Assembly: GCA_026261815.1 (NCBI GenBank)
Contig: JAMPIT010000417.1
Span: 839,501-903,500, forward strand
Source: Monarcha castaneiventris obscurior
Taxonomy: Eukaryota; Chordata; Aves; Passeriformes; Monarchidae
Direction: 5' to 3'
DNA length: 64,000 bases
Both the position numbers and the translations under genes were made by a program. Positions 9,710 to 19,627 of the stretch are shown here, in pieces. The notes beneath the pieces are model-generated. The model saw only the letters and a list, made by a program, of their open reading frames with translations. It ran no database searches and was not told the DNA's origin. Numbering within the stretch: position 1 is the first letter of the stretch; every line of letters starts with the position of its first letter.

Positions 9710-12120
9710 TGCAGACTCGGAGTGGGATCACCTCACAAGGGCAGCAGCAGGGAACAAGGTACTTATGAGCTAAAAAGAATATAGGCAGCTTAAGAATTTG
9801 ATCACAAGTGTGCTCTGCTGAATGTTTAACAAGGTACTCCCAACTTAAAGCCACCACCAATCTGTTTTAGGTAATCATCACTAGTGAATTCACCTTATTT
9901 TAATTACAGCATACTTAATTAGTTCATGCTGGTTGTGTGTGTGCTGCAAAGTGAGTACACTTTGAGCTGTGCCATGCAGTTCTGTTTGCTGACTGAAATC
10001 TCCTGGAGTATATCAACGCCCCGTGAGCATCCAGATTTCCCACGAGAGGACACTGGGATGCATGGGGATACACTGCAGCTGGAATTCACAAAGAGAATTC
10101 AGTCACAGAGATCCACACATTGCCCCATGGCATAAGCCCAGCTACTGTATCCTGTGAAATGATTTTCATGATTCTTTTACTTCTTCTTCGAGCATTTTAG
10201 ATACAATTTGTATATCATGTGTGTACACTCAGTAATAAGAAGAAAAACTTAAAATGATGCAATTATTTTTGGAAGCCACTCCATTCTTCAGCTGGAGTTT
10301 GGAGAAATATGCATGTTTGTGGGTGTATTCAAAATATAATATGGTCAGACCACTTGTAAGTTAAGTTGATATGACAACCTGTCCTGATGGAAATAGTCTG
10401 TAATCTGCATTACCTTTTGTTAAAAGAAAAGAGAGACAATTTGATTCATTTCTGTGATATAAGGAATTTTCTGACTAGCAGGCTGAATTTGAGTGGCAAA
10501 TCCCATTTTCCTCCTACTAATAGATGTTCTCTGCATTCCAACTGAAGTAATTAAAACATAGATTATTTTAAAAAATGCAGTTTCTGGTACAGATTTGATA
10601 AGGGCTATACACTGCACTGATCAATTCTAAAACATATTTAAAAAAACTCCTTTCTTGTTCTCCTTTCTTCTCACCTTCCTGTTTATCCCATTCATCATTT
10701 AAACTGTCTTTTCACATATGATTCACCTAAATTTAGCCACCTAGATGTTAAAAATCTAGTCTAAGTGAGAGTCAATGAAAAGTAACAAAAATTTTCTGAG
10801 GCTGATAACAGTTAATCCTAAAAAAGGTATCTTAGCCAGGTTGGAATTGATTGCTCTCTGGAAGTAGGCTACTCACTTACCTGTTACAGGAAATGCAGTC
10901 ATCTAACTTGGTGCAGAAGCCCAACTACTATATAGGTAAAGGTAGGTGAATCATGTCTGTAGAGTAAAAACTGTTTGGGGAAGTAATTCTTGACCACAAT
11001 TTAACATTTCCAGATGTTCCTGTACATACCCATGGGATTTAAAAAAAAAAAATCAAACTAACAAACCAACAAAAAAAAAAACCACCCAAACAAATAATCA
11101 AGAAAAACCCCCACCAAAACACATAAGCAGACAAACTCACAAAAAACTCCACCATTCCATACCAATAAACCTCCTAAAATGATACAAACGTGTCTGGTTT
11201 CTACGAGAAATTTTCTGTTGACATCTTCTGGAGAATGCTGGAAAAGCTGGTTGAATAAGGCCTGCTTGAGACCTTCTGGAGCTCTTGAGAAGTCCAATCT
11301 TAAATTTCCAGTGTGCTGCACAGTCCCTGTTAGTTAGAGTTCTTCTTATGTTGCCGGGCTGAAGTTTATGGTGTGCATACCTGATTTTTTTAATCTATAA
11401 TTTTTCTTATGTGAGAGTGAAGCTAGAGATTTTGCATTGTTATTTGAAGTGGCTGCTTCTTATGAAAAAAATTGTTTTCCTTAAAAAAAAAAGCAAGAAT
11501 CTTTTCTTCTTCTCTGCATCCTATACATGATACATTTTAAATACATTTGGTTGAAGAACATGACTCTTCAAGCAGTACCTTGAATTTTAATTTCTTTTGG
11601 TAGCAAGCTTTATGAGTTTATCAACATGTTTATCAGCTGTATTAGCCAAGCTGCTTAAGCCATCATTGGCTGAACACTTTGACTTCACTAGTCATCTAGC
11701 AGCATGGAGCTTCTTACTGGAATTGATTTTCTCCTCTGACTCTGTTGATGTCACTTTTCCCTGCCTCAGAGATCTGAAACAGTTGGAGAGAAACAAGAAA
11801 TCTCCTTCCAAACCATAACGTCTGCAAGAATGATGGTGAAAAATTGCAGTTTATCTCTGATTATTTTAAAGGAAGGCTTCCTTAATCCAGAGTTATGAAG
11901 TTGTTGTTCTGTAGCATGTTTACTAATTATTCTTTCAGGACTGCTTCCTTATAGATTCTGCAAATAAGAATTAGTAATTTAAGAATAACTTCTATTAAAA
12001 AAATCCTGATTTTGTGCACTGAAATGTTTGCTTTGATCCTCAAAAGTAAAAGAAATATCACTTAGTTACTTCTTCATTTTGTAAAGAACATAAGTTAATC
12101 CTTCATTAAACAGGAACCTC
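9710..12120. other. AT-rich non-coding stretch with an A-rich tract
   Basis: The sequence is AT-rich and lacks recognisable genes. The only distinct item is the A-rich low-complexity run near 11.04-11.11 kb. Open frames are under 90 codons, and the 87-codon minus frame at 11058-11321 takes half its length from that low-complexity run. Confidence 0.6.
11040..11112. repeat. A/C-rich low-complexity tract
   Basis: Runs of 11-13 A are mixed with CAAA, CCAAC and CCCAAA units (GTTTG-rich on the minus strand). It could be simple-sequence drift or the decayed poly(A) of an insertion oriented along the plus strand. No target-site duplication was confirmed. Confidence 0.6.
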
Positions 12121-12179
12121 TGCTAGAGCAAGAAACAGCTACTGAAGCCAAGAATAGATGATAATAATAAACATGTTTT

Positions 12180-12440
12180 TGTCAGTCGTGATGAACTCGT
12201 ACAGCCCACCAATATGTGCTTGTTTGATACCCATGGCTGGGAGGCAGCCAGGGGCTGTGTGTGGAGGGGCTCCCACACAGCTCCTCCGGGATCTGCCGCA
12301 GGGCTGGCTGCAGGAGCACCCTCACCCCTCTGTGGAGAGCTGGGGACCACCTGTGGCACAGCGTTGTCTCTGTCACAGAGCTTCTGTTCCAGGTGCTGTG
12401 CCTTCCAAACCTGCACTCTTTCTGAAAGACTTCGTTAAGG
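12180..12440. other. small GC-richer patch, no gene identified
   Basis: About 260 bases are clearly richer in G and C than the flanks, with overlapping open frames of 74-102 codons on both strands. The coincidence of open frames in several phases reflects composition more than coding. No domain or repeat family was recognised. Confidence 0.4.
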
Positions 12441-12449
12441 CTCTTAAAC

Positions 12450-13146
12450 ACCAAAATCAGCTTTGAACCTCACAATCCCAGACCGCTTACTCAGCTATTT
12501 TGTACTTCCATGCTACTAAGGTTTCCTGGTAGCTAAAATTCTGTTTTTTGTGGGACCATGAGCATTACAGTTGGATCTTTCAGCATCTATCTTCCATTCA
12601 AAAGTGAAGGGAGTCCAGCAACGTGGCACTTCTCAATGTGAATCCCCTCAAGGGAGCGATCTGCTAGCTATCCTCATTACATGTCCAAAGTAAATCAACA
12701 AGATGTGACTCTCCATGAAAGGTAGTTGCAACAGCTAATCAGTACAAATTACTTCTAATGCTACGGCTTAGTGGCAAGGGCACTTTTCCTAGGATGTACA
12801 GGATTCCTGGCCTGGACATCTCCTCAGTCTAACAAAGTCCAAAGGCGCAGTTCTCTTTTCTGAAGTTGTGGCCTTTGCCATCAGTCTAAATGCACTTTTG
12901 GATAGGGCCAGTTCTCCACAACTCCTCCTGAAGATGTTACAGCCAAGACTACAGAAGAGGATAAGAAAACAATACAGAGAAGCTAAATTTGCACCTTGGA
13001 TATTGAGCTCTTTTCTTTAACTGAGGCAGCCTGTGATCCTTGTGTTTTCAAGTCAAAGATCATTAGTTAAATTGAACAGAGAAAAAAAAAAAAATCCTGG
13101 GATCAAAATCTAGCACCTGGTCAGAACCACAGGCATTAGTCAGGTC
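12450..13146. other. non-coding stretch
   Basis: The sequence is moderately AT-rich and includes an A13-type run near 13082-13094. I see no gene, RNA or repeat family. Confidence 0.6.
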
Positions 13147-13268
13147 AATTTACTATATCAACTTTTGTTCTGTCTCTTTTTATTCCTCTATCTTCTTCCA
13201 GCCTTGGAATTTACTATATCAACTTTTGTTCTATCTCTTTTTATTCCTCTATCTTCTTCCAGCCTTGG
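13147..13268. repeat. tandem duplication, 2 x 61 bp, one mismatch
   Basis: Copies at 13147-13207 and 13208-13268 differ at a single base (TGTCTC versus TATCTC), which indicates a young duplication or recent homogenisation. Each unit ends in a long pyrimidine tract followed by CAG, so a splice-acceptor-like sequence is duplicated along with it. No donor partner is evident downstream. Confidence 0.93.
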
Positions 13269-14870
13269 GACCTCAGAGACCAGATTTAAAAATGTGATGA
13301 TGCCTTTCCACAATGTACATTTACAGTGTTGTTTTCTGTAATTGCAGTGGGAAAGTGCTTAAGGAAAGGAAGAAGAAGAATATTTTTAGAGAGGAGAAAA
13401 CTTTTGATGAAATCTGAATGCTGTAGAAATAGAAACCCAGCTTGACTGCAAGCACAATTAAGTGGATGAAGCCAGGAGGTGGAAAAGCTGTGTTCCTCAT
13501 CACAACTCTGCCTCTGAAGTCCTGACAGAAAAAAACATTGAAAGCTAAAGTGTTTTAGAGCTGAAACTGGCTTCTGAAAGCAGCTCTGGTATTTTCTAAA
13601 TGTAAGAAGTGTATGTTTTAGTTTGGAATTTTTAAAATATGAAAGTTACTAATAGAGTCATACAACATTGCACAAGTGATATCTTGACACTAAAACTCCT
13701 GAACAATAAATCCAAACTCAAAATATTAGACCATTCCTTGGCCTTAATTCTATATTGATTCACTCACTGCATAATTAAAATTGACTTACCCAGAAAAAAC
13801 TCACATTATGAGTAACATACATGAATCTCTCAGATCAACTAATGATCTCATATACCACATATTCATCACACAACATCATTGTTACTAGCACTTTTGAGCA
13901 GAATTTGTACTTTTGAGGTTGAGGGTGATTGAAGACATTTCTGAAATGACATCATCCCAATCCTGGATGGGCCAGTGGAGACAGATTTTAAACCAATACT
14001 CTTTAAAAGCAGAGCAGAAAAACAGTAAGAACATTTGCTGAGTTAGAGGTTCACAAAAATAAACACAGTGCTCTTCAGACAAAAATTACTGGATAATACA
14101 GAAAGACTATGATTTATAAAAATATGATCTGCAATTTTTTTCTGTCATGTACTGAACTTCTGCTGAAAATCATAAGATTATTTACTTTTTCTGACCCTGT
14201 GGTGTATTGGGATCTTTTCTCCTATTTTGGTTATTGTCACAAATGTTGTGTCTTACAGAATCATTCATCCTCAGAACGCCATCTCTGCTCTTCCCCACAA
14301 TAACATTTGTCTGTGCTAAAATGCCCACAGAAAAGCACCCCACCCTCCTTCTTCCATGCAAGTGCCATAAGCAACCTTCTCACATAGAGTGAAACACAAA
14401 CACATGCTGCCAATGGAAGGACTTTTATACCAAGTAACCCCTAAAACTACGTTTTTTCCTTTAGCTGATGCTAAATAGGTGACTTCAGCTATGCAGACCC
14501 TCAAGTTTGATTGCCCAAAGCAGCTACAGGCTTGAGCTCTTAGATATATCTCTCATACACGAAAACATCTGTGTATATTCTTGTAAAGTGGCACAAAGAT
14601 TAATCTAAATAAATTTGTGAGGCTTTTGAGGAAGACTTGATTTTGATTGAATTGCTGGTTTCTGCTGTTAAACAAGGTCTTCTTTTTTAGTGCCTGGCTA
14701 AAATGCTTTCAGGTAAAATCCTTCAAGAATCCCATAGCTTATGCTTAATAAGATTTAATTATTTTACAACTTATCTCTTTCCCATTAGTGCTCCCCCTGC
14801 ATTTGCCACATCCAAAGGAGCAATCCAAGTGCTGAATTATGAAAAATAATTCCAGTGTAGAAATATGGGT
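13269..14870. other. AT-rich non-coding stretch
   Basis: Only short open frames of 65 codons or fewer are present, with AT-rich unique-looking sequence and no recognisable repeat or RNA gene. Confidence 0.65.
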
Positions 14871-14879
14871 AATAACACA

Positions 14880-15130
14880 CAAGGTCAAAAAACAGGCAAG
14901 AGTAATTTGCAACAACTAAATTGCTTGATGTAATACTTTGGCTTGATTGTCTTTAAGAGGAGGCTTTACATAAGTCAAAGGTCTTTGGAGTAATATGCAA
15001 ATCAAAATCCTACCACTCTCCTAAATCCTTTTAATCCAGTCGTTAATCTCAATAATGACCTAGTTTTTGGAACCTTTACTGTGTTCAGCCACTTAATCAC
15101 ATTACCTAGTTTGCCCTTTGCAAACTTTTA
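14880..15130. promoter_or_regulatory. candidate conserved non-coding block
   Basis: The block has a dense set of recognisable short motifs: AGGTCA (nuclear-receptor half site) near 14883, AAGTCAAAGGTC near 14974, the POU/octamer-like ATATGCAAAT near 14993, and several TAAT cores. It is AT-rich without being simple sequence. This is the typical look of vertebrate conserved enhancers, but conservation itself cannot be judged from one genome. Confidence 0.2.
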
Positions 15131-15900
15131 GAGGAGAAATAAATGTACGTAAATAGCATCCTGCTATAACGTAGCTGAGCTCTCCTGAACAAGTGCAGTT
15201 TTATAGCAGAAAATGCCATAACACCTGCTGAAGTTTCACATAGCCTCTCTGTTTAACCATAACTCAGATTTTTAGAGCTTTGCATAAAACAGAGGAAGAA
15301 AGAGGCGGATGCAAGATTCTTATGCTTACCTGACAGTTGTTAGAGAAACATCAAAATGAATAATAAGAAGCCATTGCATGCTCTGGTTCTTTTTCTCCAG
15401 TTGCTGTGCATTGTATGATCACTGACATGCCTGGTTTACTGTAAAAATAAACAATGGAGAAAATCACTGGATTCATGTCAGTTTTGAAATTGTAGAAGAA
15501 GAAAATTATCAACCATGATAACGCACACCATAACTTTTTTACGTATTGCTCTTACAGAGAGTAAGAACTGGTTTAGATTTAATGGAAGACACAATTCATG
15601 TCAAAATTCCTCAAAAAGGGAAGGCACAGACTGGCTAAACCACAGCATGTACAGCACTCAAATACTCTCCAATACCAAGCACATTGAAGCCTGAAGTTCA
15701 TTTAAAGCAATTGCTTGGCTGGTAAATAGGTTCTGTGCTTTGTGTCTAGGAAAGCTTATCAGAAGAGTTTTACACAACAGGATGATGCTCTTCCTGTGTA
15801 ATTCCACCAACGAGATAATCACATACCTACCTGATTGTCAAATATCTATCAGACAGGCTAAGCACACTTTCAGGTGATCTTGTAGAACAAGATGGGTGGA
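15131..15900. other. AT-rich non-coding stretch
   Basis: This is unique-looking AT-rich sequence up to the start of the pentamer repeat. No gene was seen. Confidence 0.65.
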
Positions 15901-15985
15901 TTTTATTTTATTTTATTTTATTTTATTTTATTTTATTTTATTTTATTTTATTTTATTTTATTTTATTTTATTTTACTTTATTTTT
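15901..15985. repeat. (TTTTA)15 microsatellite
   Basis: Fifteen perfect TTTTA units span 15901-15975, followed by degenerate units to about 15985. On the minus strand it reads as TAAAA, the form that grows from the A-rich tails of retroposons. I found no recognisable retroposon body attached on either side. Confidence 0.97.
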
Positions 15986-16700
15986 GAAAGAATATTCTTA
16001 TACCAATCATATTTTAAAAAGCCCTGGCTCTTTTATCTCTGATCTTTCGTAGCCATCCTGCACTTGACTTGAAGTTAAATAGTGTTTTTAGCAGTTATGC
16101 CTCAGAGAGAATACCAGAGAGTAAAAAAAGAACTGCACTCCCATGAAGTGTGTATAAAACCAGACAGTAATATATGCACTCTCCATAAGGAGTCACAAAG
16201 GCTAAAAGCATTTTCTAGTTCTCTGAAGCCTAAAAAACCATGACAGATACAATGCATGCTCTAGTAACTAGATACAACAACTCTGAATTGAGTTTATCAT
16301 TATTGTGAGTTTCATTTTTGCAAACCAGTGAAAGTTAAAGAAGGCCAAAAGTAGCAATAACAATAAAGAAATTAATGTTAATAGTACTGTTGAGGATCTG
16401 AATGGTGTGAGGAAGCCAAGCATCTGCTATTGAGTACAGCTTTACAAAATATACTAGAAATCTTTCACCTTTAATAGAACATTAAAATCTTTGCCTTGAT
16501 TTTCTGAAGTATCCCATTCTCATATCTGTGGAAGTGATATAATTTTCAATTACATCACATGGCCTGGTGTAAAATCTTTCAGAAGCTTAGCATTTTCCAT
16601 GACATTAGTACATTTTCCAGGAGTTTTGTCTAAAGGATGATTACTCTAGCTCATAAATCCCACTATTATTTTGTCTTCTTAGCTTTTATATTATTTCAAA
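15986..16700. other. AT-rich non-coding stretch
   Basis: The sequence between the pentamer repeat and the CR1 fragment holds no gene, RNA or repeat that I can identify. Confidence 0.65.
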
Positions 16701-16703
16701 ATA

Positions 16704-17190
16704 GTTCATAGAATCATAAAATCATAGAAAGGTTCCAGTTCAAAGGGACCTTTAAAGGTCATCTAGTCCAACACCCCTGCAAGGATGAGGTACACCTTCA
16801 GTGGAAGGGTGCTCAAAGCTCCATTCAAGCTGGACTTGAACATTTCTAGGGATGGGAAGCCACAGATTCTCTGGGCAACCAGTTCCAGTGCCTCACCACT
16901 CTCATGGTAAAGAATTTACTTCTGATATTAAATCTAACCCTACCCTCTTTGGGTTTAAAACCATAGCCCCTTACCCAATCTCTACACACCCTTCCAAAAA
17001 GTCCCTCCAACTTCCCCATGTCCTTCCTATGTTTGGGGCCTCAGACCTGAGCACAGCACTCCAGGTGGGATCTCATGAGAGTGGAGTAGAGGGGCAGAAT
17101 CCCCTCCCTCATCTTGCTGGCCACACTTGTTTGGATGCAGCCCAGGACAGGTTTGACTGAGTTCATAACCATGCCAACCAGTATTCCTTG
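16704..17190 (-). mobile_element. CR1 LINE fragment, 5'-truncated, internally deleted
   Basis: Read on the minus strand this matches the 3' part of the avian CR1 retrotransposon. It ends in the family's short tail repeats (ATCATAGAATCATAAAATCA-like on plus, 16704-16731), preceded by the block that reads on plus as AGGTCATCTAGTCCAACACC. Further 5' the minus strand encodes the reverse-transcriptase C-terminus, with the recognisable run GILPLYSTLMRSHLECCAQV followed by an in-frame stop. Between AAAAAGTCCCTCC and CCATGTCCTTCCTATG (about 17000-17020) roughly 190 bases of the usual CR1 sequence are missing. The copy is dead. The protein frames called across it on plus are shadows. Confidence 0.93.
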
Positions 17191-17195
17191 TAACA

Positions 17196-17290
17196 GAGAA
17201 ACGGAGAATGGTTAAGGTTGGAATGGACCTCTGAGACCATCTACTGCCAGGTCCCTGCTCGAAGCAGGGATCAACTTTGAAAAAGTTCCA
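17196..17290 (-). mobile_element. second CR1 LINE 3'-end fragment
   Basis: The plus-strand text GAATGGTTAAGGTTGGAATG, then GACCTCTGAGACCATCTA and a CCCTGCTCGAAGCAGGGATC-like block, is the reverse complement of a CR1 3' terminal region of a different subfamily from the neighbour at 16704-17190. Only about 95 bases remain. It abuts the 5'-truncated end of the first copy in the same orientation, so the first copy landed just downstream of this one's 3' end. Confidence 0.85.
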
Positions 17291-19600
17291 ATTGGTCTGC
17301 CTTCCCATTCTTTTGAGTAAAAGATGAGTATATGTACCAAGGGTAAAATTAGGCACACATATATAGATACATTTTTATGAGAAGAGCATGTAGAGTCTCT
17401 TCATGGTTAGCATTCACAAAATTGCATGTGTTGCCCTTCATATAGCTGAAAATATCCTTTGTACTGAATTTATGAAGCTAAGTATATTTAACTCGGTCCT
17501 GCAAGGCTCTGCAGACTTTGTTAGAGGTTTTTACCATCTCTGATAAAAATTTTCCATAATATTTAACATCAACAATACACCCTTGATCATTTGAATAACA
17601 GTAGTAAATATAATTTACATGGAGTGTAGTGTAGGAGGGGCAATGCTAGCATATGAAAATTACATCAGGGTAATATTTCATTCTCTATAATGACAAACAG
17701 AAAGGAGAATGACAGCCTTCTGGCATTTTTAAGGTGGCATTTTCCAGCCCTAGTGACTCATCCTTGAGGCTCTGAACACTGACAGACATTGCCCAAATAA
17801 TTACCTTCCCTTTCAAAAATTGCAATCCACTGCTGAGACTCCAGAAAGAATGTCTTTTTTTCAGTGATTTTCAAGATGTTTTCTTGATGAGCAGAGAAAA
17901 AGATCACAAATAATTTTATTTCTGTATCTGGAAATATTTCTGTATCTGTATCTTATTCTGGAGGAATAAGTGAATTACATGTAGGAATTCGGCTGCTTGC
18001 TTATGCACCAGATTTCTTTACCTGTTTATCATGGAAGAAAAGGCCTGAAACAGATCACAGGGTCATTTTTGTCTTTCCCAACAAGTACATCACCTGTCAA
18101 AAGTGAGTCAACAATGTCTGTGCCGTTTCTGAAGGACCTTAGAGACAGTTTTGTTCCTTTTACTAACATCCATTCAGACAACGGGAGCACAACATTCCCC
18201 ACAGTGCAGCAGGTTCTGTGTCTCCACTGGGTATTTGTGAATGAAGATGTCTCTGGCAGAAGAGGAAATGTCTGATTAAGAATGGAGTAAGTCTGCTGCT
18301 AATTGATAACCTGAAATCCAGTGCTATATGACTCTAGTGCAATCTGGCAGATCAAGAAATCTATGCTGGCTCGTAATTCAAAAATATATGATTCAGATGT
18401 GGAAAAAAAAAGAAATAGGGGGAGAGAGAATCAATATTGGGAAATCTAATCTATAGCTGCCATCTGAATCCTCCAAAGACTGAGCCCTCTGTAATTTGAG
18501 ATATTAATCTGGATGATCTGCAGAGGTTGGCAAGATGAAAAGGGAACACCAGATAACAGAAAAAAACCTCTTAACACTTTTATCAGGCCCAGTTTTCACT
18601 GTCAAGCACATAAGAATTGAAAGCAAGGGCAAGCATAAAGATCTGAAGCCTTTCAATACATAAGGCTTTTGAAGTATGCTCTGGTAAATTATTTCACTTG
18701 ATCAGCAAAATAATGGTCGAGGGAACCTGAAAGGATAAAACAGTTATCAGATGGATCCTTATGAAAAGGCCAGAATGAAGATACTGGTGATCCCATCATC
18801 ATCAAGAAAATGCACACAACAGTTCAATTTTGATTGCGTCAGGGTTGTTTGGGTTTTATGTTAAAAATTCTTGTCTTTTGATTAGTATTCTTCTGTCCTC
18901 TGCATATCACCTATAAATCAAAGAATAATAATGACAAAGTTGGTTTTGTTTAAATGCTTATTATAATTCCATTTTGTCTCATTTATACCTTAATCAAATA
19001 AATCACACAGAAGGCTGTCCAAGGGACAGAGCTAAAGGAAATGACGGTGAATCAAGAACTTATTGTCCTGACATACAAAGTTTTAACCTTTGTTAAAGGA
19101 CATATATTTAGTCTGCAACGAAGAGCAAAAGGTTGAGCTGTCTGAACCATTTTGAGGCTGGTCTCTGTTGCCTTCAGAGTCCAGCATCAGCCCAGGACAT
19201 TGGCTTACACATTGCAAGTAAGAAAGGGCATTGCTCATTAGGGCTTACAGGGCCAGGTAATTTCATAGGAATAAAATAAATATTTTTGTAGTGCTATCTA
19301 CAAGTTCCATTCTTCAGGTGTGACAACTGTTCTGCTGGAGGTATAAAATTACAAACATGAATATGTGCCTTGAGGTTCTCCAAAGAGCACAGATTGGTCC
19401 TCTGGTTTCTGAAGGCAGCACAGACCTGTAGCCGTGACCTTGAAATTGCCTGTGGGATCATCTCATGTGCCTAAGTGCTCTTCAGTGAATAAGCAGGCAA
19501 GAGTAGGTTGCATTCCCCAAAAGACTTAAAGTACTCAGGTAAAAATTTGCCATAATAAATCAAACTTCAGGTTAATAAGATCTTTATGGATTTGCTTTAA
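17291..19600. other. AT-rich non-coding stretch
   Basis: No mobile element or gene was recognised. Open frames stay under 95 codons. The sequence appears single-copy and AT-rich. Confidence 0.65.
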
Positions 19601-19621
19601 TTTTTTTTTTTTTTTTTTTTT
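19601..19621. repeat. T21 homopolymer followed by ACTCAG
   Basis: There is an uninterrupted run of 21 T residues. It could be a poly(A) tail of a minus-strand retrocopy whose body would lie at higher coordinates, or an unusually long pyrimidine tract ending in CAG at 19627. No AATAAA precedes the run on the minus strand, and no source gene was recognised for a retrocopy. Confidence 0.9.
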
Positions 19622-19627
19622 ACTCAG

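Noticed and set aside
9572..9860. Open frames encoding Gly-Glu (plus) and Pro-Leu (minus) repeats
   Set aside because: They are translations of the GGGAGA microsatellite. Both strands stay open for trivial reasons and the flanks have no coding signs.
16852..17356. Open frames of 102 (plus) and 109 (minus) codons
   Set aside because: They lie across the CR1 fragments in frames other than the reverse-transcriptase frame and are shadows of a dead retroelement.
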